This document shows, piece after piece, positions 46,465 through 56,270 of a stretch of 64,000 nucleotides of DNA. The stretch comes from Rhodocyclus tenuis. GTDB taxonomy: Bacteria; Pseudomonadota; Gammaproteobacteria; Burkholderiales; Rhodocyclaceae. Numbering within the stretch: position 1 is the first letter of the stretch; the number at the start of each line of letters is the position of its first letter. The position numbers were made by a program, and so were the translations under genes. The stretch spans positions 235,477 through 299,476 of the forward strand of contig NZ_JACIGE010000004.1 of NCBI RefSeq assembly GCF_014197755.1. The letters are read 5' to 3'. The notes under the pieces are model-generated. The model did not search any database and was not told the origin of the DNA. It was given only the letters and a program-made list of their open reading frames with translations.

Positions 46465-47375
46465 TGTTCTCGGTGGTGATCCCCTTGTACAACAAGTCAG
46501 CCTATATCGAAGAGGCGCTGCATTCGGTCATGGCGCAGGATCTGCCGGCTGGCGAGATCATCGTTGTCGACGATGGCAGCAGCGACGACGGACCCGCCAA
46601 GGTAGAGGCGCTCGGGATTCCCCTGGTGCGGCTGATTCGTCAGCCCAATGCCGGCGTTTCGGCTGCACGCAATGCCGGCATCGACGCCGCGCGTGGCGAC
46701 TGGGTCTGCTTCCTGGATGCAGATGATCGCTATCTGCCGGGCTTCCTTGCCAGTCTGGCGCGTCTGGCTGACGCATACCCGAACGCAGCTTTGCTGGCGA
46801 CGGCCTATGTGCGATGCCATGCCAATGGTCAGCGCCGCGTACCGAGTTTGCATCCGGCGGCCGCTCGCGGCGGTCTGGTCAGCAACTTTTACGCCGCCTG
46901 GAGCCGCTCGAACTTTTTCTTTACAAGTTCGCTCGCCATCCGGCGCAGCCTGCTGACCGACGAGAGACTGCGCTTTGCCATCGGCGAGCGGCTCGGTGAA
47001 GATCAGGACCTGTGGTTTCGCATCGCCGAGCGCTTTCCCATTGCTTTCGATCCGGTAGCGCGCGCCGAATACCGTCTCGATGTTCCGGGAAGTGCCACCC
47101 ATGGCTCGGGCGTCGCCGATGAACTGCCGGCTTTTCGTCGCCTGGCCGAGCGCTTGCGCCGACACGAAGTGCCGCAACACATGCGCCGCGGCGCCGCCCG
47201 CTTTTACGCCAGCCATTTGCTTAATGTCGCCAATGTCCGCCTGGCTGGCGGCGATCGGCAGGCGGCGTGGCGCATCGCCCTTCGTCGAGAAGCCTTCGCC
47301 AATCCCTTCTACTGGCTGAAGACCGCGCTGCGACTCGCACTTGGCGGCGAAATCAACAGTCGAGGCACGACATGA
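46461..47375 (+). CDS. Glycosyltransferase family 2
   Basis: 304-aa GT-A enzyme: FSVVIPLYNKSAYIEEALHS (start), IIVVDDGSSDDGPAKVE near 33, PNAGVSAARNAGIDAARGDW near 62 and the metal-binding DXD as FLDADDRYLPG near 88. C-terminal part has GEDQDLWFRIAERF (acceptor-side Glu-Asp). No membrane helix. Cytosolic, adds a sugar of the repeat unit. The stop overlaps the next ATG by 4 nt. Confidence 0.88.
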   Translation: MMFSVVIPLYNKSAYIEEALHSVMAQDLPAGEIIVVDDGSSDDGPAKVEALGIPLVRLIRQPNAGVSAARNAGIDAARGDWVCFLDADDRYLPGFLASLARLADAYPNAALLATAYVRCHANGQRRVPSLHPAAARGGLVSNFYAAWSRSNFFFTSSLAIRRSLLTDERLRFAIGERLGEDQDLWFRIAERFPIAFDPVARAEYRLDVPGSATHGSGVADELPAFRRLAERLRRHEVPQHMRRGAARFYASHLLNVANVRLAGGDRQAAWRIALRREAFANPFYWLKTALRLALGGEINSRGTT

Positions 47376-48643
47376 AATTCCACAGTTTCTTGTCGGCTCA
47401 TTTCCTGTCCGGCATGCTGGCCGGCGCCTTTGCCCTGTTTCTGGCCGCCTCCAGCAGCGCCGATGAATCGTCGCGGGATCCCTATTTTGGCCTGCACATG
47501 CACCGTGCCGACAGCGGCACGGCCTGGCCGAAGGCTGCCTTCGGCGCATGGCGCCTGTGGGATGCGGGTGTCGCTTGGCCCGATCTGCAGCCCGCTCCGG
47601 GACAATGGGACTTCACTCGCCTCGATCGCTACGTCGCCTTCGGCCAGCGCTTCGGCGTCGACATCCTGCTGCCGCTGGGTCTCAGCCCGGCGTGGGCGTC
47701 GGCACGTCCCGCCGAGAAATCGAGTTACCGCCCTGGCTGGGCCGCCGAGCCGGCCGATATCGAAAACTGGCGTCTTTACGTACGCACGCTGGCCGAGCGC
47801 TATCGCGGCCGGATACGGCACTACGAAGTCTGGAACGAGATGAACGACAAGGGCTTTTATACGGGTTCGGTCGACAAGATGGTCGAACTGACTTGCGAAG
47901 CCCACCGCATCCTGCACGAAGTTTCACCCGATAACCGGCTGATTTCGCCATCGCTGATCGGCGCCGGCAGCGAGCCGGAGCAGTTCGAGAACTTCCTGCG
48001 CAAGGGCGGCAAAGCCTGCGTCGATGTCATTGGTTACCATTTCTACGTGCCGCATCGCGAACCAGAGGAAATCGTTCCGCTGATCGGCCGGGTGCGCGCG
48101 GCGATGGTGCGGCAGGGACTGTCCAGCCTGCCGCTGTGGAATACGGAATCCGGCTGGTGGCTGGAAAACGGCGACGGAACATTGCAGGCAGGCGCCGATC
48201 CGCGCTGGCGTCGCGTGCGTCTGGACGAGGGCGCTGCCGTCGTCGCACGCTCGCTGATCCTCGGGCGCGCGGCTGGTCTTGAGCGTTTTTACTGGTACGC
48301 CTGGGACAACTACATTCTCGGCTTGACCGAGGTTTCTACTGGTGCGCTGAAGCCGGCCGGTGTTGCTTACGGCACACTCATCCGCTGGCTGAGCTTTGCT
48401 ACGCCGAAATGCAAAGAGACGCGAGGAACTTGGGTATGTGCGCTACCGCCGGTGGGTGGGCATACCCGCCGCATCGTCTGGCAAGCGGATGGCCGGTCCG
48501 CCAGCTTCGCCCCGCTCGGCGAGCAGGTGCTGGCGGTGGAGCGCCTGGACGGCAGCCGTTCGCCTGTTGGCAGCGTTCCACAGGCCAGCGTTGCGGTTTT
48601 CTACGAGCCACAGTTGATCGTTTCCGCGCCGGGTAAACCATGA
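47372..48643 (+). CDS. Secreted glycoside hydrolase, GH39-like (clan A)
   Basis: 423 aa with N-terminal signal (FLSGMLAGAFALFLAASSSA, then DESS). TIM-barrel: YFGLHMHRADSGTAWPK, WRLWDAGVAWPDLQPAPGQW, YEVWNEMNDKGFY with putative acid/base Glu156 and LWNTESGWWLENG with putative nucleophile Glu259. Similar to GH39-like enzymes such as PslG of Psl polysaccharide clusters. It is periplasmic/exported, so it may trim or release the polymer or clear mis-localised chains. Family attribution is from motif reading. Confidence 0.78.
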   Translation: MKFHSFLSAHFLSGMLAGAFALFLAASSSADESSRDPYFGLHMHRADSGTAWPKAAFGAWRLWDAGVAWPDLQPAPGQWDFTRLDRYVAFGQRFGVDILLPLGLSPAWASARPAEKSSYRPGWAAEPADIENWRLYVRTLAERYRGRIRHYEVWNEMNDKGFYTGSVDKMVELTCEAHRILHEVSPDNRLISPSLIGAGSEPEQFENFLRKGGKACVDVIGYHFYVPHREPEEIVPLIGRVRAAMVRQGLSSLPLWNTESGWWLENGDGTLQAGADPRWRRVRLDEGAAVVARSLILGRAAGLERFYWYAWDNYILGLTEVSTGALKPAGVAYGTLIRWLSFATPKCKETRGTWVCALPPVGGHTRRIVWQADGRSASFAPLGEQVLAVERLDGSRSPVGSVPQASVAVFYEPQLIVSAPGKP

Positions 48644-49509
48644 GCCTGCTCTCGCTCGTTCTCGCCACCTACGGCCGCTGCGATGATGTCGGGCGAGTGC
48701 TCGATTCCTTGCTGGCACAGACCGACAAGGATTTTGAAGTCTTGATCGTCGACCAGAATGCGGATGATCGGCTGGCACCGCATGTGCGGAGAGGTCTCGC
48801 GCAAGGCTTGAACATTCGCCATCTGCGCCTCGAGAAGCCCAGCCTTGCGGGAGCGCGCAACCTTGGTATCGCTGAAGCAGCCGGCGAAATCGTCGGTTTC
48901 CCCGACGACGATTGCTGGTACGAGCCCGAAACCGTCGCCGAAGTGCGGCGAGCTTTTGCTGCTTCCGGGGCCATCGACGGCATCGTTGGCTGCTGGGTTG
49001 AGCAAAGCCTGGCGAATAGCGCGCCGAGGCCGTTCGGCCGGCTTTCCTGCGCGCAGTGGCGGCAGTTTCGCAGCGGCAGTGCCAGTTCGATAACGCTGTT
49101 TATTCAGCGCTCGCTATTGCTGCGGCTCGGCGGTTTTGATCAGCGTTTTGGCGTCGGTCAGTGGTATGGGGCCGGCGAAGAAACCGACTTCATTCTGCGT
49201 GCGCTCGAGGCTGGAGCGTGCGTCGAATACCGTCTTGAGGCGAGAGTGCATCACGCCTTCAGCATCGCGGCCCCGAACGAACAGCTCCTTGCCCGATGCC
49301 GTGCCATGCGCCGGCGCGGGCGTGGCACCGGCGGCATCTACGCCAAACATCAGCTCAGTCATTGGGTGATCGTGCGCGGAGTTTTCGGGCAGTTCATGCG
49401 CCCGTTGCTGCGCGGTGAGTTGCGCCAAGCCGCCATCGGCGCCTTTGTCTCTCTAGGTTTGCTCGAGGGGCTCGTCAAATGGCGATTTTCCGAAACCATA
49501 GATTCCTGA
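48640..49509 (+). CDS. Glycosyltransferase family 2
   Basis: 289 aa: LSLVLATYGRCDDVGRVLDS, VLIVDQNADDRL near 33, EKPSLAGARNLGIAEAAGEI and the DXD-like GFPDDDCWYEPETV near 87. Later GAGEETDFILRALEAGACVE near 180 carries the acceptor-side acidic residues. Its start overlaps the hydrolase stop by 4 nt, so it is coupled to it. Confidence 0.85.
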   Translation: MSLLSLVLATYGRCDDVGRVLDSLLAQTDKDFEVLIVDQNADDRLAPHVRRGLAQGLNIRHLRLEKPSLAGARNLGIAEAAGEIVGFPDDDCWYEPETVAEVRRAFAASGAIDGIVGCWVEQSLANSAPRPFGRLSCAQWRQFRSGSASSITLFIQRSLLLRLGGFDQRFGVGQWYGAGEETDFILRALEAGACVEYRLEARVHHAFSIAAPNEQLLARCRAMRRRGRGTGGIYAKHQLSHWVIVRGVFGQFMRPLLRGELRQAAIGAFVSLGLLEGLVKWRFSETIDS

Positions 49510-49540
49510 AGCCAGTGCGCGCGCCAACGAGGAGTTGAAG

Positions 49541-50395
49541 ATGAGTTTTGTGCAAACGAGCTATACCCGACAAGCGATTGACGAGGCGCGCATGGGCTGG
49601 CCTTCGCGCTATGGTGCCCCTGACTCCATCGACAACTGGCGGCACAGCCGCATGCTTAGCTGCACTCAGCCCTTGCTCGCCGCACTGCCGGAAGCAGAAT
49701 GGATGACGCTCGGCGACGGGCGCTACGGTTCCGATGCGGCGTATCTGAAAGAGCGGGGGATCAAAGCGACCGCCACCAGCCTGACGGACGAGAAGCTCGC
49801 CGTCGCGCACGAGAATGGCTTTATCGACGCTTACCGGATCGAGAACGCCGAGCACATTTCGCTCGGGGAGAATGCGGTCGACTTTGTCTTGTGCAAGGAG
49901 GCCTACCACCACTTTCCTAGGCCGCCGATAGCGCTCTACGAAATGCTGCGTGTGGCGCGCGTTGGCGCAGTTCTGATCGAACCTCTCGACGATCAGCGGA
50001 TACTCAATCTCGTTCGTACGGCTGCCAAAAGGTTGCTGCGCGGCGATACCGTGCTGGACTTCGAGCCGAGTGGCAATTTTCTGTACCGGCTTAACTTGCG
50101 CGAGTTGGGGAAGCTGCTGACGGCAATGGGTGGAGAGGTAATCGCTTTCAAGGGAGTCAACGATTTCTATCACGGGCGGCTTTCACGATATGACGCAAGG
50201 CAGGTCAATGTCGGCACGCTACTGACGCGAGCCGGCATTACCGTTCAGGATGCTCTGTCCAGCCTTGGCCTGATGGGCTTTGGACTTGGCTGTGTAGTGG
50301 TCTTCAAGGGGCGGCCGGAGGGTGTTCTACTCGACACGCTCGGCGCTTCCGGTTTCTCCATCATTGAGTTACCGAAGAATCCCTATGCCGGATAA
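49541..50395 (+). CDS. Class I SAM-dependent methyltransferase (putative)
   Basis: 284 aa. Rossmann-type layout: EWMTLGDGRYGSDAAYLKER near 51-70 (motif I), ATATSLTDEKLAVA, then NAVDFVLCKEAYHHFPRPPI near 112 typical of Methyltransf_11. The C-terminal half (GVNDFYHGRLSRYDAR) is unique. ATG 49541 preceded by GAGGAGTTGAAG. It overlaps the next gene by 11 bp. May methylate a sugar or a glycan end; substrate unknown. Confidence 0.7.
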   Translation: MSFVQTSYTRQAIDEARMGWPSRYGAPDSIDNWRHSRMLSCTQPLLAALPEAEWMTLGDGRYGSDAAYLKERGIKATATSLTDEKLAVAHENGFIDAYRIENAEHISLGENAVDFVLCKEAYHHFPRPPIALYEMLRVARVGAVLIEPLDDQRILNLVRTAAKRLLRGDTVLDFEPSGNFLYRLNLRELGKLLTAMGGEVIAFKGVNDFYHGRLSRYDARQVNVGTLLTRAGITVQDALSSLGLMGFGLGCVVVFKGRPEGVLLDTLGASGFSIIELPKNPYAG

Positions 50396-51620
50396 GCCAA
50401 GCTTGGCCCGTGCAGAAAGCCGCGCCTCTGCGCGCGAAATTCCTGAGGCAAAGGGCGGTGCTTCGGCCAGTATCGTCGGGCATGGCGCCGAGCCAACCAT
50501 CTGCATCGTCCAGGCGGTCGCCAAGCAGTATCGTGAGCCGTTTTTCGACGCTCTCTATTTTCGACTGAAGAATCAGGGCATACGCCTGCAGGTCATCTAT
50601 AGCGATCCCAATTCGTTCGAGGCGCGCAGAAAAGACGCTGTTGATCTGCCTCCGTCGTATGGGCGCAAGGTACATGCCCTCTGGCTATTCAGGCAGCGTG
50701 TCTTGTTCCAGCGGGTGCCGGTTGCTGCGCTCACGGCCGATCTCGTGATCGTCGAGCAGGCATCGAAATACGTCTTGAACTATGTTTTTGCGCTGCTTTC
50801 GACCTTGGGAATCCTGCGTCTGGCTTACTGGGGGCACGGGCGCAACTGGCAACAGCCGCAGGAGTCCGGCATGGGGCGCGTCAAACGCGCCATGCTGCGG
50901 CGGGCAGACTGGTGGTTTGCCTATACGGCGCGGGTTGCCGATTACGTCAGGGACAATGGCTTCAGCAGCGAGCGCATCACCGTCGTACAGAACAGCGTGG
51001 ATACCTCCGGTTTGCGGCAGCAGATCAATGACTTCGACGAGCAGGCACGCGCAGCCTTGCGTGAAGAACTGGGAATTGCCAGGACGGATCGCGTCGGCTT
51101 GTTCTGCGGCAGCATGCACACCGACAAGCAACTGGCTTTTCTTGTTCGGGCAGCGGTCGAGTTACGTAACCGGCTACCGGGCTTTCACCTGATCCTCGTC
51201 GGGGCCGGTCCGGACGAAACCATTGCCCGTACCGCGGCGGCAAAGCATGCGTGGGTCCATCATATCGGGCCGCAGTTTGGCGGTGCTCGCGTGCCTTACT
51301 TTGCCATTGCCGATGTTTTCCTTTGCCCCGGTTTGGTAGGGTTGGCCGTGCTCGACGCCTTTGCCGCCGGCTTGCCGCTATTCACCACCGACATTCCGAT
51401 TCACTCGCCGGAAATCGATTATCTGGAAGATGGTATCAATGGCGGGATATCCGAGTTTGATCCGGCAATTTATGCCGAAAACATAGGCAAGGTTCTGGCC
51501 AGCCCGGGAATACTGGCCCAGATGAAGTCGAATGCGGAGGCGTCGGCGCAGCGCTACGGACTCGACGTTATGGTCGAGAACTTTTTTCGGGGGGTGCTCG
51601 CGTGTCTCGATCGATCCTGA
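50385..51620 (+). CDS. Glycosyltransferase family 4 (GT-B)
   Basis: 411 aa. After a 40-residue N-terminal tail, a GT-B enzyme: ICIVQAVAKQYREPFFDALY, RLAYWGHGRNWQQPQESGMG near 145, RVGLFCGSMHTDKQLAFLVR near 240, FHLILVGAGPDETIARTAA near 268 and CPGLVGLAVLDAFAAGLPLF near 318 (E-x7-E motif replaced by Gly/Asp at the first position). The first ATG 50385 overlaps the methyltransferase. The last 19 bp overlap the next GTG-start gene. Confidence 0.82.
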   Translation: MPDKPSLARAESRASAREIPEAKGGASASIVGHGAEPTICIVQAVAKQYREPFFDALYFRLKNQGIRLQVIYSDPNSFEARRKDAVDLPPSYGRKVHALWLFRQRVLFQRVPVAALTADLVIVEQASKYVLNYVFALLSTLGILRLAYWGHGRNWQQPQESGMGRVKRAMLRRADWWFAYTARVADYVRDNGFSSERITVVQNSVDTSGLRQQINDFDEQARAALREELGIARTDRVGLFCGSMHTDKQLAFLVRAAVELRNRLPGFHLILVGAGPDETIARTAAAKHAWVHHIGPQFGGARVPYFAIADVFLCPGLVGLAVLDAFAAGLPLFTTDIPIHSPEIDYLEDGINGGISEFDPAIYAENIGKVLASPGILAQMKSNAEASAQRYGLDVMVENFFRGVLACLDRS

Positions 51621-52768
51621 TCGCCAGCATCCTGCGCGCGGACGGCGATACCGGCGTACAGACGCACGTCAGGGCCTTTCTCGCCTGGGCCGGCGCTCGG
51701 TCGCTCCCGGTCAGTTTGAGTACGCCCTTCGATAGCCCGCGCGGGCTGGTCTATCCGGTATTTGCGCTGCGCCGCCTGATCGATCCGCTAAACAAGCCGG
51801 CCAGCGTCTGGTGGTATCGCCACTGGCACGCGCTGTTTCTGCGCCTCGCCTTGCGCCGGAAACTATCGGGGGGCGAGCCGTGCACCATCTATGCCCAGTG
51901 CCCGCTTTCCGCCGCCGCAGCCCTCCAGGCGCGGTGCGCGCCTACGCAGCGCGTGGTGATGGTGGTGCACTTCAATATCTCGCAGGCGGACGAGTGGGCC
52001 GGCAAGGGGATGATCCGGCCCGGCGGCGCGCTCTACGCTGCCATCCGTCGCCTTGAAGCCGAGACCTTGCCGAAAGTCGATGGACTTGTCTTCGTTTCTG
52101 GGTTCATGCGTCTGGAGATTGCTGAACGGATTCCGGCGACGGCTGCGCTGCCCTACAGGATCGTTCCGAACTTTCTCGCCGACCCCGGAATTCGCCCTGA
52201 TGAGGATCAGCTGCCGCTCCGCGACCTGATCTGCATCGGTACACTTGAACCGCGCAAAAACCAGCGCTATGCGCTGGAGATCGTCGCCGCAGCGGCATGC
52301 ATCGGGCGAGCGCTGAGTCTTACGATCGTCGGCGATGGCCCTGACCGGGCGGGACTTGAGTCGCTGGCCGCCGAACTCGGCATCACGCAGCAGGTCAGCT
52401 TCGCCGGCTTTGTGCGCAATGCTGCGCAACTGATCGGTACGCATGCTGCGTGCCTGCACGTCGCCTTGCTGGAGAATCTGCCACTCACCTTGATCGAGGC
52501 GCTGGCACGCGGCGTTCCGGTCTTTGCCCCTGCGGTTGGCGGTGTTCCCGAGGTATTCGACGATGGACGCGAGGGAAGAGCGATTCCCCTCGGCGACGCA
52601 GAAACGGCGGCGGCGAGGATTCTCGAATGGCTCGATGACGAGGCATCCATGCGCTCCGCAGGCAGACTCGCTCGGGCGCGTTTCCTGCAGAGGTTTGAAG
52701 CCGGCAAGGTCGGCGCGGATCTGCATGAGTTCCTCTGTGAGCCGCTGAGTGGGGCAGTGCGCTCATGA
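51602..52768 (+). CDS. Glycosyltransferase family 4 (GT-B)
   Basis: 388 aa, GTG start at 51602 overlapping the upstream gene. N-terminal SRSILIASILRADGDTGVQT, middle CIGTLEPRKNQRYALEIVAA near 214 and SLTIVGDGPDRAGLESLAAE near 239, then HVALLENLPLTLIEALARGV, with E-x7-E-like Glu pair near 300-308. Cytosolic GT4. The stop overlaps the next gene by 4 nt (ATGA). Confidence 0.85.
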   Translation: MSRSILIASILRADGDTGVQTHVRAFLAWAGARSLPVSLSTPFDSPRGLVYPVFALRRLIDPLNKPASVWWYRHWHALFLRLALRRKLSGGEPCTIYAQCPLSAAAALQARCAPTQRVVMVVHFNISQADEWAGKGMIRPGGALYAAIRRLEAETLPKVDGLVFVSGFMRLEIAERIPATAALPYRIVPNFLADPGIRPDEDQLPLRDLICIGTLEPRKNQRYALEIVAAAACIGRALSLTIVGDGPDRAGLESLAAELGITQQVSFAGFVRNAAQLIGTHAACLHVALLENLPLTLIEALARGVPVFAPAVGGVPEVFDDGREGRAIPLGDAETAAARILEWLDDEASMRSAGRLARARFLQRFEAGKVGADLHEFLCEPLSGAVRS

Positions 52769-53937
52769 GCCGCTTGCGGGTGCTGGTGGCTCACAACGCT
52801 TACCAGCAGCGCGGTGGTGAGGACGCGGTGGTCGAGGCCGAGGTGGAGCTGCTGCGGCGGAATGGCCACACCGTTGAACTGCTGCTGCTGCACAACGATT
52901 CGATTGCCGGACTGGGCCGCTTCGATCTGCTTGCACGCACACTCTGGTCTGCACCGGGTGCCGAGTTGTTCAGGGCGACGGCAGCCGCATTTCTTCCCGA
53001 TGTCGTGCATGTGCACAACACCTTTCCGCTGCTGTCGCCATCGATCTACTGGGCTGCCGGGCGCTTGCGCCTGCCTGTGGTGCAAACCCTGCACAACTTC
53101 CGCCTGCTCTGCCCGCAGGCGATGTTCCTTCGTGGCGGATCGATCTGTGAAGATTGCCTCGGCAATCTGCCTTGGCGTGGGGCGATCCGCGGCTGCTACC
53201 GCGACTCGGCCGCGCAGACCAGCGTTCTGGCGGGAATGCTGACGCTGCATCGCGCACTGGGTACCTGGCAGAACAAGGTGACACGCTACGTGGCACTCAA
53301 CGAATTCTGTCGAAAGAAGTTCGTCGCGGGCGGCTTGCCTGGCGAACGCATCCTGGTTAAACCGAACTTCGTCGATTTCGACGCGCCGGTGGATTTGCCA
53401 CGTGCGGGGTTTCTCTTTGTCGGGCGCCTTTCCGCAGAGAAGGGCGTACGGGTGCTGGCACAGGCCGCCCGGTCCTTGCCCGACGCGACGGTGCGGGTCG
53501 CCGGTGGTGGGCCGGAGGAGGGCGCGCTTGCGGGCGTGGGCAATATCGTGAAGCTTGGCGCCCTGTCGGGCGAGGAGGTGCGTCTGGCGATGAGCGGTGC
53601 CATGGCCTTGCTATTGCCGAGCATCTGGTACGAGAACTTCCCGCGCACACTGGTCGAGGCGATGGCCTGCGGGCTGCCGGTGATTGCCAGCCGGATCGGC
53701 GCGCTGGCCGAACTGGTCGAGGATGGTGTCACCGGGCTGCTGTTCGAGCCCGGCCAGGCGGAAGATCTGGCGGCGAAGATGCGCTGGGCGATGGCGCATC
53801 CGGATGAAATGGCACCGATGGGGCGTACGGCAAGGTTGCGTTACGAGGCGCTTTACACCCCGGAAAGAAACTACGAGCAGTTGATCGCCATTTACCGCGA
53901 AACCATTGCTGCTGCGCAGGAAAGGAGTCGCCAGTGA
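52765..53937 (+). CDS. Glycosyltransferase family 4 (GT-B)
   Basis: 390 aa. RVLVAHNAYQQRGGEDAVVE near the N-terminus, DVVHVHNTFPLLSPSIYWAA near 80, QTLHNFRLLCPQAMFLRGG near 109, AGFLFVGRLSAEKGVRVLAQ near 215, and LLLPSIWYENFPRTLVEAMA near 285 with the E-x7-E pair. The 4-nt overlaps on both sides tie it to neighbouring transferases. Confidence 0.87.
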   Translation: MSRLRVLVAHNAYQQRGGEDAVVEAEVELLRRNGHTVELLLLHNDSIAGLGRFDLLARTLWSAPGAELFRATAAAFLPDVVHVHNTFPLLSPSIYWAAGRLRLPVVQTLHNFRLLCPQAMFLRGGSICEDCLGNLPWRGAIRGCYRDSAAQTSVLAGMLTLHRALGTWQNKVTRYVALNEFCRKKFVAGGLPGERILVKPNFVDFDAPVDLPRAGFLFVGRLSAEKGVRVLAQAARSLPDATVRVAGGGPEEGALAGVGNIVKLGALSGEEVRLAMSGAMALLLPSIWYENFPRTLVEAMACGLPVIASRIGALAELVEDGVTGLLFEPGQAEDLAAKMRWAMAHPDEMAPMGRTARLRYEALYTPERNYEQLIAIYRETIAAAQERSRQ

Positions 53938-54710
53938 GCACTGCGTCCGGGAATGAGCGGCGGCTGCGACGTGTTCTCGGTGCGCCGATCGACGCCATCG
54001 ACTGGGAAGATGCCCTTGCGCGAATAAGGCTTTGGGCACAATCGCGCGAGAGCCGCTACGTCTGCATCTGCAACGTCCATTCGGTGGTGACGGCAGGGCA
54101 GGATGCCGAGTTCGCGCGGGTGATCGCTGGCGCCGACATGGCAACGCCCGACGGCGCACCAGTGGCGTGGATGCTGCGCAAGCTCGGCTTTGGAGGCCAG
54201 CAGCGCATCAATGGCCCGGATCTGATGTGGAAGTACTGCGCGCAGGCGGCGCAGCGGCAGGAGTCGATCTTTCTCTATGGCAGCAGCGAGGAGACTCTGG
54301 GGATACTGCAGAAACGCCTGCTGACGGCGTTCCAGGGGTTGCGGATCGCCGGTGCGATTTCGCCGCCTTTTCGCGCCCTTTCCACCGAGGAAGATGCCGC
54401 GGACGTGGCGCGCATCAACGCTTCCGGCGCAGGAACGCTGTGGGTCAGCCTGGGTTGCCCTAAACAGGAGAAGTGGATGGCGGCGCACCGTGGCCGCATC
54501 AACGCGGTGATGATCGGCGTCGGTGCGGCATTCGATTACCACGCCGGCACCATTGAGCGGGCACCGCTATGGATGCAGCAGCGCGGGCTGGAATGGTTGC
54601 ACCGGCTGGCTTCGGAGCCGGGCCGGCTGTGGAAGCGCTATCTGGTCACCAACACGCTGTTCGTGCTCGGCGCCATCCGCCAGTTGCTGCTGCAGCGCGC
54701 GGGGCACTGA
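53934..54710 (+). CDS. WecG/TagA/CpsF-family glycosyltransferase (GT26)
   Basis: 258 aa, GTG start at 53934. GT26 motifs: [69 protein letters not shown] and [20 protein letters not shown], ending in [20 protein letters not shown]. The C-terminal [19 protein letters not shown] is the membrane-contact part. GT26 enzymes often add the second sugar (N-acetylmannosaminuronate or similar) to the lipid-linked acceptor. Last gene of the coupled transferase series. Confidence 0.9.
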   Translation: MSTASGNERRLRRVLGAPIDAIDWEDALARIRLWAQSRESRYVCICNVHSVVTAGQDAEFARVIAGADMATPDGAPVAWMLRKLGFGGQQRINGPDLMWKYCAQAAQRQESIFLYGSSEETLGILQKRLLTAFQGLRIAGAISPPFRALSTEEDAADVARINASGAGTLWVSLGCPKQEKWMAAHRGRINAVMIGVGAAFDYHAGTIERAPLWMQQRGLEWLHRLASEPGRLWKRYLVTNTLFVLGAIRQLLLQRAGH

Positions 54711-54777
54711 TGCGACAGCGTGTGCGGCTGCCGCGTCTCGCACCAATGATTTCATCCGTTTTCCAGAAGGTGTTTTC

Positions 54778-56109
54778 ATGAAAATTACGGTTATCGGTAC
54801 CGGCTACGTGGGCCTGGTGTCGGGCGCTTGTCTCGCCGAAGTCGGCAACGACGTGCTCTGTCTGGATGTTGATCCGGCCAAGATCAGGATTCTCAAAGAA
54901 GGCGGCATCCCGATCTACGAGCCGGGTCTGCAGGAGATGGTGCGTCGCAATGTGGCTGCCGGGCGCCTGCACTTCACCACCGATGTGGAGCGGGCAGCGC
55001 ACTTCGGCATCATCCAGTTCATCGCCGTCGGTACGCCGCCGGGCGAGGATGGGTCGGCCGACATGAAGTATGTGACGGCGGCGGCACGCAATGTCGGCAA
55101 GTACATGCGCGATTACAAGGTGATCGTCGACAAGAGTACGGTGCCGGTCGGCACGGCGGACGCCGTGCGCGCTGCAGTTGCCGACGAGTTGAAAAAGCGC
55201 GGCGCCGAGCACGCAGGATTGCCTTTCAGCGTCGTTTCCAATCCGGAGTTTCTCAAGGAAGGCGCGGCGATCGAAGACTTCATGAAGCCTGATCGTATTG
55301 TCGTCGGCTGCGACGACGAGACGGCAGAAAGCTATATGCGCTCGCTGTATGCTCCTTTCCAGCGCAATCACGACCGCCTGATCGTGATGAACATCCGCAG
55401 CGCCGAGCTGACCAAATACGCGGCCAACGCGATGCTGGCAACGCGCATCAGCTTCATGAACGAGCTGGCCAACCTGGCCGAGCGGCTGGGCGCCGACATT
55501 GAGCAGGTGCGCAAGGGCATCGGCAGCGATCCGCGCATCGGTTACGACTTTCTTTACTCGGGCGCCGGTTATGGCGGCTCGTGCTTTCCCAAGGATGTGA
55601 AGGCGCTGATCAAGACTGCGGCAGTCGATGCCGGTATCACGCTGAAAGTGCTCAATGCCGTTGAGGCGGCCAACGATGCGCAGAAGCATGTGCTTGGCGC
55701 CAAGATCAAGGCGCACTTCGGCAACGATCTGGCGGGGCGGCATTTCGCGCTGTGGGGTCTGGCGTTCAAGGCCAACACCGACGACATGCGCGAGGCGACC
55801 AGCGTTGAGGTGATCAAGGATCTGCTCGTCGCCGGCGCGACGGTAACGGCGTATGACCCGGTGGCGATGGCCGAGGCCCGACACTACTTTCCGGGCGAAG
55901 CACGCCTGCGCTATGCCGATAACCAGGTTGCGGCGCTGGCAGGCGCCGACGCGCTGGTGGTGGTTACCGAGTGGAAGGAATTTCGCAGCCCCGACTTTGC
56001 AGCAATAAAGGCCCGGCTGAAAACGCCGCTGATCTTCGACGGGCGGAATCTCTATGAGCCCGCCGAGATGCAGCGGCTCGGCATCACTTATCGGGGGATC
56101 GGTCGCTGA
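54778..56109 (+). CDS. ugd: UDP-glucose 6-dehydrogenase
   Basis: Oxidises UDP-glucose to UDP-glucuronate. 443 aa: Rossmann start [75 protein letters not shown] and active-site Cys in [17 protein letters not shown] near 266. AGAAGG precedes ATG 54778; a longer open frame upstream reads through wecG and is not real. Gives the locus a route to glucuronic acid. Confidence 0.96.
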   Translation: MKITVIGTGYVGLVSGACLAEVGNDVLCLDVDPAKIRILKEGGIPIYEPGLQEMVRRNVAAGRLHFTTDVERAAHFGIIQFIAVGTPPGEDGSADMKYVTAAARNVGKYMRDYKVIVDKSTVPVGTADAVRAAVADELKKRGAEHAGLPFSVVSNPEFLKEGAAIEDFMKPDRIVVGCDDETAESYMRSLYAPFQRNHDRLIVMNIRSAELTKYAANAMLATRISFMNELANLAERLGADIEQVRKGIGSDPRIGYDFLYSGAGYGGSCFPKDVKALIKTAAVDAGITLKVLNAVEAANDAQKHVLGAKIKAHFGNDLAGRHFALWGLAFKANTDDMREATSVEVIKDLLVAGATVTAYDPVAMAEARHYFPGEARLRYADNQVAALAGADALVVVTEWKEFRSPDFAAIKARLKTPLIFDGRNLYEPAEMQRLGITYRGIGR

Positions 56110-56270
56110 GGCGGGTTACTGCAAGTGAATCGACCGGACCATGAGGCAGACGTCTGGCGCCGCGCAAACCTTGCCGACATGGCGCACTTATGACAGTAGT
56201 CTGAATGTAATCATCAGCGGTGATGATGGCGATCAATCGATGTCGTCGCCGTCTACCGAAAGGTCCGCTC

